Positions 51,502-62,400 of a DNA stretch of 64,000 nt are shown here, one piece after another (the stretch's first letter is position 1; the number at the start of each line of letters is the position of its first letter). The notes under the pieces are model-generated. The model had not been told where the DNA came from. It searched no databases and saw only the letters and a program-made list of their open reading frames with translations. The DNA is taken from the NCBI GenBank assembly GCA_040285825.1, contig JAUPSS010000001.1, positions 930,001 through 994,000 of the forward strand. Direction: 5' to 3'. The DNA comes from Eukaryota sp. TZLM1-RC. Lineage: Eukaryota; Metamonada: BaSk clade. Made by a program: the position numbers and the translations under genes.

Positions 51502-51825
51502 ATGGGGAACCCGAACATACAGAAACAAAAACTTTTGAAAAACTGATATTTTATTTTGAGTTTCTTATTTTATTTTTAATTTTATTTTGAAAAATTTTTT
51601 GAGACCCATCTACAAATAGCTGAGTAGCATTTTGAGTAGATCCACTTAGATACATCAAGTCGCAAGGCTTTGTTCTGTGAAGGTATTTAAGTGAAGTAGC
51701 CCATTGATGAAGATAGTGTTTGTCTTTGCCAAATGATGTTAAATGTCTCCTACAGCCTGTGAGTAGATATTGAGAAAGTTGGAAACAGGAGTGAACTTCA
51801 CAGCGGAATGTATGATGACTTATAA
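51333..51825 (+). repeat. Shared Fanzor C-terminus and 3' flank, copy B
   Basis: Homologous to 45239-45710. The flank ends about 80 bp before the ATG of the giant WD40/coiled-coil gene, so the promoter of that gene probably lies within or just after element-derived sequence. Confidence 0.8.
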
Positions 51826-51903
51826 TGACAACTGTGTATAAATGTTGATGAATGGCTAAATTTCTTAATTATTTACAACTTCACATAACGCACAAACCTT
51901 TCA

Positions 51904-54900
51904 ATGCTCCAGTTTCGACGTACAGCCCCTTCTGGACATCCGTCTAGTCTGGGTGTTGTGCAGGTCTCCACACCATCCTTGTCACCTACTAAATCTCAAC
52001 GCCTAAAAAGTCCCAACAAAACCAATCGCAACCTCTACGCTCGCCACATGACATTTGGTGCTAGTAAACTTTTTGCTGCATTTCAAGATTCTAGAATCCG
52101 AGTCTTCGATCCTCATACCGCATCTCTACTTGATACAATCTCTCTCGGTAAGGCTATCCCCACTGCAATGACATCCATTCAGTCCTTACCTCATGAAACT
52201 ATATGGGTGGGTACCAATCAAACCAACCTTCTCGTTTACAATGCTGGTGATTTTGACCTCCTCTTCCAACCCTCCATCACCACCGGCTCTACATTTGCCA
52301 TTTCTGAACTCCCCCAAGGCGTCATTGTAGTTACCTCAGAGGGTCACGTCAAGCTTTATGATAAACATTGCTGTCAGCTTCTTTCTACCTTATCAGCCAC
52401 TATACATTCTCCTAAAGGTATCACTGGTTTTGGTAGGTGTGTCTATTTTTGTTTTAATAATAATATTTGCGGATTTTACTTGGATGATTCATATTTTGAT
52501 TTCATTAAATTTTTTAATGAAATTGTTCAAGACTCTTGTCCTCACACTCTAGCTTTTGCCACGTGGCGCCAAGTAATCACCACGTCCGATGACGTCAGCA
52601 CGCCTAGAGGTTGTCCCAGTGGATTATTATTTGCGGGCTTGGAAAATGGGTTAATAAGGTGCTTTAATGCTATAACTGGTGAGTTATTGACCACACTGAA
52701 AGGACATTTTGCAGCTATTAGTTGTATTAAAGTGGATGGAATGATGATGTTATCAGGTGATTTGGAAGGAAATTTAATTGTTTGGGACTTGTCAACTTTG
52801 AAATTTTTGAGAGGGGATCAAGAAGGTATCAATGTTATTGAAAGTGAAATAATTAAGAAACATGAAGGAAGAATTACTGATATTTGTTTTATTGAAGATT
52901 TAATTTGGGTTTCTTCCACAGATCAAACTTTAAGCACTTGGTCTAGCGATCAGTTATCCGTTGGTAAGGGTCAAAATGTAGCTCAAAACTCTGAGAATTA
53001 CTTTGACTTTTACGTACATTCATTTCTAAATGATGGCAGTACAGAACCAAATACTCCTATATCCAAGACCCCTTATCCAGAAGTTATTGTAGATTCACCT
53101 CTATTCGCAACTGAATTCTATACACCTCCAGTTAATGAGCGGAATATTGACACGTCGCCACGTGTCTGTGATGGGGATGGGGTGATTTCACGTGATAGAG
53201 ATGACACGTCGCCACGTGTCTGTGATGGGGATGTTGCTAAATATAAAAGGTTGTTGAAGCAAAAGCTAGCAATTATAAAATCTTTAGAAACAGAGTTGAC
53301 TCAAACCAGAAATACCTTATCGAGGTTTGAACAAATTAACCATCCTGAATCCCCAAACCGAAACAATCAAACTCTCAAATCATTTTTAATTGATTGCCTC
53401 GGATTAGCCCCATCAGCTAGCATTATAGACATTATGGATAGTATTTCTGACCTGAACTCACGGTATAAGGAATCAATACCATCTGAAGTACTTGCCTCCA
53501 AAGCCAGGGACTTGCTTGGAGTGTCCTCCATTGATGCTATATTAGAGGCTCTGGAACGTACAGTTTATGAAAGTTCTCTTTTGAGCAGCACTAATACTGA
53601 ATTAGAGGCCAGAGTAAGAGTCTATCAATCTCAGAATAATTCACTTGAATCTGCTTTAGAAGTAACAAAAGCAAGATTAGTGGAAAGTAATTCGAAATTT
53701 TTGGATGTCAATGATGAGTTTGAGGCGTTGAAAGAGGATCATGACGAGATCAAAAGGGCGTATGACGAGTTGTCACGAAATTTTGAAGATGTTGTCAAAG
53801 AAAATGAAGAGCTCAAAGGTCGGGTTGGTGAAAATTTGGATGATTTTACGAAGTACAAGGACGTCCTTGCCGAATCTGCAAATTTAGTTCAGAGTTTGTC
53901 AAACGAAATCGATTGTCTCAAAAATGAAAATGCAACTTTACTTCACGAAGCCCAAGTTTTTAAGAATTCAATTGCTGACTACAAGTCTGTTATTAACAAT
54001 TACGAAGAAACTATTCAAAGCGCAACTTGTGAGCTATCAACACTCAATCAAACCACGTGTCGCGTCAGTAGAGATCAGGTGACAAGTGGGGATCAGGTGA
54101 AAAGTGGGGATCATTTAAATGAAGTTATATTAAATTTGAAGGAAAATATTGTAAAAAGTTGTGCAGAATCTAGTGGTCTCAAAGAGCTAACTTCTACTTT
54201 ACAGGCTAAGTTAAATGAGCAAGATTTGGTAATTGAACAGTTAAACCAAGAAGTCAGTAATTCGGCGCAACAGAATATTGAAATTTCCAATGATTTATCC
54301 CGTGAAAAAGAAATTTCTGCACAGTTGAGAGAGTATGTTGGTGAATTGGAAGGTTTGAAGCATGAGTTGGAATCAAATATTTCGACAGTACGTGATGAAC
54401 TGACAGTAGAGCTCACTGAATGTTCTGAAAAACTGGTAGTCGCGCAGGAAATTTTGGATGACAACGAGACACAAATCAATCATTTGCATACAGAACTCAA
54501 CCTCAAAAACACCTTAATTTCCAAGTTAGAAAAGGACAGAGATTCAGTCAAGAAGAATCTTGAGGACCTTCAGCAACAATATGACCTATTGAAGGAGCAT
54601 CTTGGTGGGGAAATTGATGACCTAAAAGATGAACTACAAGGAGTTTTGGAATTAACTACAGATTTGGAAAGTGATAATTTTAAGCTGGAAAGTAAATGTA
54701 ATTATTTTAGTAGTAGAATTGATGATTTAATCAAGGAAAAAGATTTTGTTTTTATTAATAATATTAAACTTTCAAGTGATAAGGAACAATTAATTGCTGA
54801 GTTTATTAGGGAAAAAAGTTCATTTGTGCTTGAAATTGAGGGATTGAAGAGTTCAAATTCACACTTACAAGATCAATTAACTACCAAAAATTCATTAATT

Positions 54901-56544
54901 AATTCTTTGGAACAACAAGTTAACTCATTGGAAAATTTCAAAGGAGAGGTCAATGAAATATTTTTTGAAAATTTGGATGGAAAAACGGATGTTGATCTTG
55001 AAAATTCCAACCCCACTGTCAAAATTTCGTCACTATTTTCCAAAAATTCACAATTATTTACAGAATTAAATGAAGTCAAATCAGAATTAGGAACGTATAT
55101 TGATGATTTTGGTCAATTACAGTTGGAAAATTCTGAATTAATTAACATTAATCAAATTCAAAGCGCTGAAAATCAAGAATTATTGTCCAAAATTACTGAA
55201 TTGAAATCTAATTTAACTGAAAATTCTTCCAAATTAGAAGTTATTTCAATAGAAAATGCAGAATTCTGTCAAAAAATCAATGAATTACAAGATCAATTAA
55301 CTACCAAAAATTCATTAATTAATTCTTTGGAACAACAAGTTAACTCATTGGAAAATTTCAAAGGAGAGGTCAATGAAATATTTTTTGAAAATTTGGATGG
55401 AAAAACGGATGTTGATCTTGAAAATTCCAACCCCACTGTCAAAATTTCGTCACTATTTTCCAAAAATTCACAATTATTTACAGAATTAAATGAAGTCAAA
55501 TCAGAATTAGGAACGTATATTGATGATTTTGGTCAATTACAGTTGGAAAATTCTAAATTAATTAACATTAATCAAATTCAAAGCGCTGAAAATCAAGAAT
55601 TATTGTCCAAAATTAGTGAATTGAAGTCTAATTTAACTGAAAATTCTTCCAAATTAGAAGTTATTTCAATAGAAAATGCAGAATTCTGTCAAAAAATTAA
55701 TGAATTACAAGATCAATTAACTACCAAAAATTCATTAATTAATTCTTTGGAACAACAAGTTAACTCATTGGAAAATTTCAAAGGAGAGGTCAATGAAATA
55801 TTTGTTGAAAATTTGGATGGGAAAACGGATGTTGATCTTGAAAATTCCAACCCCACTGTCAAAATTTCGTCACTATTTTCCAAAAATTCACAATTATTTA
55901 CAGAATTAAATGAAGTCAAATCAGAATTAGGAACGTATATTGATGATTTTGGTCAATTACAGTTGGAAAATTCTGAATTAATTAACATTAATCAAATTCA
56001 AAGCGCTGAAAATCAAGAATTATTGTCCAAAATTACTGAATTGAAATCTAATTTAACTGAAAATTCTTCCAAATTAGAAGTTATTTCAATAGAAAATGCA
56101 GAATTCTGTCAAAAAATTAATGAATTACAAGATCAATTAACTACCAAAAATTCATTAATTAATTCTTTGGAACAACAAGTTAACTCATTGGAAAATTTCA
56201 AAGGAGAGGTCAATGAAATATTTGTTGAAAATTTGGATGGGAAAACGGATGTTGGTCTTGAAAATTCCAACCCCACTGTCAAAATTTCGTCACTATTTTC
56301 CAAAAATTCACAATTATTTACAGAATTAAATGAAGTCAAATCAGAATTAGGAACGTATATTGATGATTTTGGTCAATTACAGTTGGAAAATTCTAAATTA
56401 ATTAACATTAATCAAATTCAAAGCGCTGAAAATCAAGAATTATTGTCCAAAATTAGTGAATTGAAATCTAATTTAACTGAAAATTCTTCCAAATTAGAAG
56501 TTATTTCAATAGAAAATGCAGAATTCTGTCAAAAAAATCAATGA
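51904..56544 (+). CDS. Giant WD40 / coiled-coil protein, N-terminal open part
   Basis: 1,546 codons. Residues 1-45 are basic and Ser/Pro-rich. About 50-365 form a WD40-type beta-propeller (KLFAAFQDSRIRVFD and on; GLLFAGLENGLIRCFNAITG then LTTLKGHF; MLSGDLEGNLIVWDLST; WVSSTDQTLSTWSSD). From about 450 on it is coiled coil, entering 140-residue repeats at about 990. The frame breaks at an A7 run (about 56531) where other repeat copies have A6. If the five A7 runs were A6, one gene of 3,976 codons would run from 51904 to 63839. The structure resembles large centrosomal, flagellar or Golgi tether proteins; the actual role is unknown. ATG at 51904 is the first in frame and is followed directly by the domain. 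Confidence 0.82.
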   Translation: MLQFRRTAPSGHPSSLGVVQVSTPSLSPTKSQRLKSPNKTNRNLYARHMTFGASKLFAAFQDSRIRVFDPHTASLLDTISLGKAIPTAMTSIQSLPHETIWVGTNQTNLLVYNAGDFDLLFQPSITTGSTFAISELPQGVIVVTSEGHVKLYDKHCCQLLSTLSATIHSPKGITGFGRCVYFCFNNNICGFYLDDSYFDFIKFFNEIVQDSCPHTLAFATWRQVITTSDDVSTPRGCPSGLLFAGLENGLIRCFNAITGELLTTLKGHFAAISCIKVDGMMMLSGDLEGNLIVWDLSTLKFLRGDQEGINVIESEIIKKHEGRITDICFIEDLIWVSSTDQTLSTWSSDQLSVGKGQNVAQNSENYFDFYVHSFLNDGSTEPNTPISKTPYPEVIVDSPLFATEFYTPPVNERNIDTSPRVCDGDGVISRDRDDTSPRVCDGDVAKYKRLLKQKLAIIKSLETELTQTRNTLSRFEQINHPESPNRNNQTLKSFLIDCLGLAPSASIIDIMDSISDLNSRYKESIPSEVLASKARDLLGVSSIDAILEALERTVYESSLLSSTNTELEARVRVYQSQNNSLESALEVTKARLVESNSKFLDVNDEFEALKEDHDEIKRAYDELSRNFEDVVKENEELKGRVGENLDDFTKYKDVLAESANLVQSLSNEIDCLKNENATLLHEAQVFKNSIADYKSVINNYEETIQSATCELSTLNQTTCRVSRDQVTSGDQVKSGDHLNEVILNLKENIVKSCAESSGLKELTSTLQAKLNEQDLVIEQLNQEVSNSAQQNIEISNDLSREKEISAQLREYVGELEGLKHELESNISTVRDELTVELTECSEKLVVAQEILDDNETQINHLHTELNLKNTLISKLEKDRDSVKKNLEDLQQQYDLLKEHLGGEIDDLKDELQGVLELTTDLESDNFKLESKCNYFSSRIDDLIKEKDFVFINNIKLSSDKEQLIAEFIREKSSFVLEIEGLKSSNSHLQDQLTTKNSLINSLEQQVNSLENFKGEVNEIFFENLDGKTDVDLENSNPTVKISSLFSKNSQLFTELNEVKSELGTYIDDFGQLQLENSELININQIQSAENQELLSKITELKSNLTENSSKLEVISIENAEFCQKINELQDQLTTKNSLINSLEQQVNSLENFKGEVNEIFFENLDGKTDVDLENSNPTVKISSLFSKNSQLFTELNEVKSELGTYIDDFGQLQLENSKLININQIQSAENQELLSKISELKSNLTENSSKLEVISIENAEFCQKINELQDQLTTKNSLINSLEQQVNSLENFKGEVNEIFVENLDGKTDVDLENSNPTVKISSLFSKNSQLFTELNEVKSELGTYIDDFGQLQLENSELININQIQSAENQELLSKITELKSNLTENSSKLEVISIENAEFCQKINELQDQLTTKNSLINSLEQQVNSLENFKGEVNEIFVENLDGKTDVGLENSNPTVKISSLFSKNSQLFTELNEVKSELGTYIDDFGQLQLENSKLININQIQSAENQELLSKISELKSNLTENSSKLEVISIENAEFCQKNQ

Positions 56545-57805
56545 ATTACAAGATCAATTAACTACCAAAAATTCATTAATTAATTCTTTGGAACAACAAG
56601 TTAACTCATTGGAAAATTTCAAAGGAGAGGTCAATGAAATATTTTTTGAAAATTTGGATGGAAAAACGGATGTTGATCTTGAAAATTCCAACCCCACTGT
56701 CAAAATTTCGTCACTATTTTCCAAAAATTCAGAATTATTTACAGAATTAAATGAAGTCAAATCAGAATTAGGAACGTGTATTGATGATTTTGGTCAATTA
56801 CAGTTGGAAAATTCTGAATTAATTAACATTAATCAAATTCAAAGCGCTGAAAATCAAGAATTATTGTCCAAAATTAGTGAATTAAAGTCTAATTTAACTG
56901 AAAATTCTTCCAAATTAGAAGTTATTTCAATAGAAAATGCAGAATTCTGTCAAAAAATCAATGAATTACAAGATCAATTAACTACCAAAAATTCATTAAT
57001 TAATTCTTTGGAACAACAAGTTAACTCATTGGAAAATTTCAAAGGAGAGGTCAATGAAATATTTGTTGAAAATTTGGATGGAAAAACGGATGTTGATCTT
57101 GAAAATTCCAACCCTACTGTCAAAATTTCGTCACTATTTTCCAAAAATTCAGAATTATTTACAGAATTAAATGAAGTCAAATCAGAATTAGGAACGTATA
57201 TTGATGATTTTGGTCAATTACAGTTGGAAAATTCTGAATTAATTAACATTAATCAAATTCAAAGCGCTGAAAATCAAGAATTATTGTCCAAAATTAGTGA
57301 ATTGAAGTCTAATTTAACTGAAAATTCTTCCAAATTAGAAGTTATTTCAATAGAAAATGCAGAATTCTGTCAAAAAATTAATGAATTACAAGATCAATTA
57401 ACTACCAAAAATTCATTAATTAATTCTTTGGAACAACAAGTTAACTCATTGGAAAATTTCAAGGGAGAGGTCAATGAAATATTTGTTGAAAATTTGGATG
57501 GAAAAACGGATGTTGATCTTGAAAATTCCAACCCTACTGTCAAAATTTCGTCACTATTTTCCAAAAATTCAGAATTATTTACAGAATTAAATGAAGTCAA
57601 ATCAGAATTAGGAACGTATATTGATGATTTTGGTCAATTACAGTTGGAAAATTCTGAATTAATTAACATTAATCAAATTCAAAGCGCTGAAAATCAAGAA
57701 TTATTGTCCAAAATTAGTGAATTGAAGTCTAATTTAACTGAAAATTCTTCCAAATTAGAAGTTATTTCAATAGAAAATGCAGAATTCTGTCAAAAAAATC
57801 AATGA
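56516..57805 (+). CDS. Giant coiled-coil gene, middle open part 1 (three repeats)
   Basis: 429 codons made of three 140-residue repeats, open between two A7 runs. The ATG used here (MQNSV) is internal and in the wrong frame relative to the upstream repeat, so this is a fragment of the giant protein rather than a separate gene. Confidence 0.45.
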   Translation: MQNSVKKINELQDQLTTKNSLINSLEQQVNSLENFKGEVNEIFFENLDGKTDVDLENSNPTVKISSLFSKNSELFTELNEVKSELGTCIDDFGQLQLENSELININQIQSAENQELLSKISELKSNLTENSSKLEVISIENAEFCQKINELQDQLTTKNSLINSLEQQVNSLENFKGEVNEIFVENLDGKTDVDLENSNPTVKISSLFSKNSELFTELNEVKSELGTYIDDFGQLQLENSELININQIQSAENQELLSKISELKSNLTENSSKLEVISIENAEFCQKINELQDQLTTKNSLINSLEQQVNSLENFKGEVNEIFVENLDGKTDVDLENSNPTVKISSLFSKNSELFTELNEVKSELGTYIDDFGQLQLENSELININQIQSAENQELLSKISELKSNLTENSSKLEVISIENAEFCQKNQ

Positions 57806-59485
57806 ATTACAAGATCAATTAACTACCAAAAATTCATTAATTAATTCTTTGGAACAACAAGTTAACTCATTGGAAAATTTCAAAGGAGAGGTCAATGAAA
57901 TATTTTTTGAAAATTTGGATGGAAAAACGGATGTTGATCTTGAAAATTCCAACCCCACTGTCAAAATTTCGTCACTATTTTCCAAAAATTCACAATTATT
58001 TACCGAATTAAATGAAGTCAAATCAGAATTAGGAACGTATATTGATGATTTTGGTCAATTACAGTTGGAAAATTCTAAATTAATTAACATTAATCAAATT
58101 CAAAGCGCTGAAAATCAAGAATTATTGTCCAAAATTAGTGAATTGAAGTCTAATTTAACTGAAAATTCTTCCAAATTAGAAGTTATTTCAATAGAAAATG
58201 CAGAATTCTGTCAAAAAATCAATGAATTACAAGATCAATTAACTACCAAAAATTCATTAATTAATTCTTTGGAACAACAAGTTAACTCATTGGAAAATTT
58301 CAAAGGAGAGGTCAATGAAATATTTTTTGAAAATTTGGATGGAAAAACGGATGTTGATCTTGAAAATTCCAACCCCACTGTCAAAATTTCGTCACTATTT
58401 TCCAAAAATTCACAATTATTTACAGAATTAAATGAAGTCAAATCAGAATTAGGAACGTATATTGATGATTTTGGTCAATTACAGTTGGAAAATTCTAAAT
58501 TAATTAACATTAATCAAATTCAAAGCGCTGAAAATCAAGAATTATTGTCCAAAATTAGTGAATTAAAGTCTAATTTAACTGAAAATTCTTCCAAATTAGA
58601 AGTTATTTCAATAGAAAATGCAGAATTCTGTCAAAAAAATCAATGAATTACAAGATCAATTAACTACCAAAAATTCATTAATTAATTCTTTGGAACAACA
58701 AGTTAACTCATTGGAAAATTTCAAAGGAGAGGTCAATGAAATATTTTTTGAAAATTTGGATGGAAAAACGGATGTTGATCTTGAAAATTCCAACCCCACT
58801 GTCAAAATTTCGTCACTATTTTCCAAAAATTCACAATTATTTACAGAATTAAATGAAGTCAAATCAGAATTAGGAACGTATATTGATGATTTTGGTCAAT
58901 TACAGTTGGAAAATTCTAAATTAATTAACATTAATCAAATTCAAAGCGCTGAAAATCAAGAATTATTGTCCAAAATTAGTGAATTGAAGTCTAATTTAAC
59001 TGAAAATTCTTCCAAATTAGAAGTTATTTCAATAGAAAATGCAGAATTCTGTCAAAAAAATTAATGAATTACAAGATCAATTAACTACCAAAAATTCATT
59101 AATTAATTCTTTGGAACAACAAGTTAACTCATTGGAAAATTTCAAAGGAGAGGTCAATGAAATATTTGTTGAAAATTTGGATGGGAAAACGGATGTTGAT
59201 CTTGAAAATTCCAACCCCACTGTCAAAATTTCGTCACTATTTTCCAAAAATTCACAATTATTTACAGAATTAAATGAAGTCAAATCAGAATTAGGAACGT
59301 ATATTGATGATTTTGGTCAATTACAGTTGGAAAATTCTGAATTAATTAACATTAATCAAATTCAAAGCGCTGAAAATCAAGAATTATTGTCCAAAATTAC
59401 TGAATTGAAATCTAATTTAACTGAAAATTCTTCCAAATTAGAAGTTATTTCAATAGAAAATGCAGAATTCTGTCAAAAAAATTAA
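57777..59485 (+). other. Giant coiled-coil gene, middle parts broken by successive +1 shifts
   Basis: Frames 57777-58646 (two repeats), 58618-59064 and 59039-59485 (one repeat each) follow one another, each shifted +1 by A7 at about 57792, 58632, 59053 and 59474. All repeats are otherwise intact. Confidence 0.6.
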
Positions 59486-62400
59486 TGAATTACAAGATCA
59501 ATTAACTACCAAAAATTCATTAATTAATTCTTTGGAACAACAAGTTAACTCATTGGAAAATTTCAAAGGAGAGGTCAATGAAATATTTGTTGAAAATTTG
59601 GATGGGAAAACGGATGTTGATCTTGAAAATTCCAACCCCACTGTCAAAATTTCGTCACTATTTTCCAAAAATTCACAATTATTTACAGAATTAAATGAAG
59701 TCAAATCAGAATTAGGAACGTATATTGATGATTTTGGTCAATTACAGTTGGAAAATTCTGAATTAATTAACATTAATCAAATTCAAAGCGCTGAAAATCA
59801 AGAATTATTGTCCAAAATTACTGAATTGAAATCTAATTTAACTGAAAATTCTTCCAAATTAGAAGTTATTTCAATAGAAAATGCAGAATTCTGTCAAAAA
59901 ATCAATGAATTACAAGATCAATTAACTTCCAAAAATTCATTAATTAATTCTTTGGAACAACAAGTTAACTCATTGGAAAATTTCAAAGGAGAGGTCAATG
60001 AAATATTTGTTGAAAATTTGGATGGGAAAACGGATGTTGATCTTGAAAATTCCAACCCCACTGTCAAAATTTTGTCACTATTTTCCAAAAATTCACAATT
60101 ATTTACAGAATTAAATGAAGTCAAATCAGAATTAGGAACGTATATTGATGATTTTGGTCAATTACAGTTGGAAAATTCTGAATTAATTAACATTAATCAA
60201 ATTCAAAGCGCTGAAAATCAAGAATTAATTGCGCGCATTTCCCTCCTCAATCATTCATTCACCGCCTTAAATGCTGATAATGACCAAAATTTAGTTAAAA
60301 TTCACAAGCTTTGCAATCAAAATGGAACATTGATTGAAGAGCTTGAATATTTTAATGAAAATCATTCCACATTTAATTTATTTAATCAAAATTTAATCAA
60401 TGACTATGAAGAGCGTGTTTTGCAACTTGAAACTTATTGCGAATATTTGACCGATTATGTTTATGAGCTCAAGAACAACTTGTCACTTCTCTCTGACGAG
60501 CTCAATCAATCAATTGTTGATGAGGCAGAAAAGGCCAGGTTTATAGATGATATCACAGCCAGACATGAAGAGCTCAATTCTGAATATTTGATACTTAACG
60601 ACACACTTGTTAGTCAAAAGAAACATTATGAAGATCAATTATCTACATTGAAAATTTCCAATGATGAGCTCAAAATTTCAAATGATGAGCTGAAAGTTGC
60701 CAACGAGGAGCTAATCTCTAACAATACTCAATTGTTGCAAAGTTTGTCAGATTTGAAATCTTTATCTAATCAAAATTCTGAGTTGAAAACTTTGTTGAAA
60801 ATTTCAAAGCAACAGCTTCAGTATGCCAGTCAACAACAGGAGATCTTATTAGGTAATAGTACAAAATTTAAAAATTTGAGTACTTGTCAAGAAGAAAAGC
60901 TCAAAATGGCTGGTGCTGAAATTTTGACGTTACAAAAATCTTTACACCATCTCAATACTGATTATGAAGACTTGAAGAGTTCAATTCCAAAAATTGTTAG
61001 TCACTACACTAATGTCATTTCTGAAAATTTGAACGCGTCAAGGGCACGTGTCAGTGGTGAGTTGGCAGAAGCTCAAAAATCGATTGACTTTTACAGAATT
61101 TTGAGTTATGATTTAGAACAGTTACTTTCTCAAGAAACTTGCTCAACATTTGATACTATTGATTCAAATTTAGTCATCTCTTCACAATCAGGACTTCTTG
61201 AGACTTTTTGTGCCGATGCTGCCGAAGTAGGTTGTTTTAGCATCAATTCAGAAGCAGAATCCTTAAAGACTCAATTGTCAAATGCTAATCAACAATTACG
61301 AAAAGCTCAGGCTGATCAAGATCAACTACAAGGACGTGTAGAAGCCCTTTCCTTTGAACTCCAAAAAGCTCGTGATGAAGGTACTGCTACTTTTGAACAA
61401 TTAAGCCAACGAGAAGCTAAGGTTAAGGAACTGGAAGCTGAATTAATGTCTTCGAAGGCTTTATCTGAGGAACTTCAACGTGAAGATACCGATCTTCACG
61501 CTGCATTACAAAAGGAAACTGAACTTTTGCAGTTCAATCAAAAATTAGAAGAAGAGATCAGTGCACTTCATCAACAACGAATAGCTGAAATTTCTGATTT
61601 AGAACACTTTTATCAAGACAAGTTGAACGAAATGCGTTCTAATTCTCCCCAAAAAATTAGTTTCCCCAGGATCAATATTCTTGAAAATTTCGGGGAAAAT
61701 TTGGAACCTTTTAACGAAAATTTGAGTTCTTCGAATAGTCCTGTTTCTCCTGCCATTGAAAATTTAATGAACAAATTAGATGAAAATTCTGTCAAGTCTC
61801 GTGATCCAGATAGTGATCAAATATTGAACCACAGAATTGAGCTTTTATTAGAGACAATTACTGAACTTAATCATCAAATTTGTCTCAATCACGTGGAGAA
61901 TACAAGCTTGCGTAACCGTATTGTTGCAATCACTAGTCAGAAAAATGAAATTTTCAATCTATTTGAGGTCCAGAGTCAGTGTTGCAGTACTATGCAAATG
62001 TCAAATTTTGATTTCGACATTGAAAATTTTGATGTTGACAGTAATTGTGCTCCCAACTTGTCAAGTCTCAATATCACCAAAATTTTTGACTTGAATTTTT
62101 CAAATCAATTACTCAAGTTGAATAAAGAAAAAAGTATTCAATGTGGTGAAATCAGCAACTCGAATGTCGAAAGAGCTCATCCAAAAGGTGAGTTTGAAAT
62201 ATTGGAGATGTCACTGAATTCTTTGGAAACCAGTATTATGTTTAATAATGATAAAACTTCCCAATTTTTAGCCATCATAAATGACAATCAAAAAGAAATC
62301 ACAGGACTTCAGGATTCCTTGTCGGAAGTCGATGACAAGTTGAAACTTTCATTAAAGGAGAATGAAGAGTTGAGATCAAAATTAAAAATTGAACTCAAGT

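Larger units (their letters stand above)
54866..60225 (+). repeat. 420-bp tandem repeats, 13 units, in the coiled-coil gene
   Basis: Units start with GATCAATTAACTACCAAAAA at 54871, 55291, 55711, 56131, 56552, 56972, 57392, 57813, 58233, 58654, 59075, 59496 and 59916 (the last has TTCC for TACC and ends early). Units are about 98-99 percent alike. Variation is limited to a few positions (E/K after LENS, S/T in KISEL, F/V in EIFFENL, Q/E in KNSQLF), giving at least four unit types in patterned order. Five units are 421 bp because of A7 in GTCAAAAAAAT. Confidence 0.95.

Noticed and set aside
54873-60124. Thirteen 68-codon minus-strand ORFs (MTSFNSVNN...)
   Set aside because: Antisense shadows of the 420-bp repeat.
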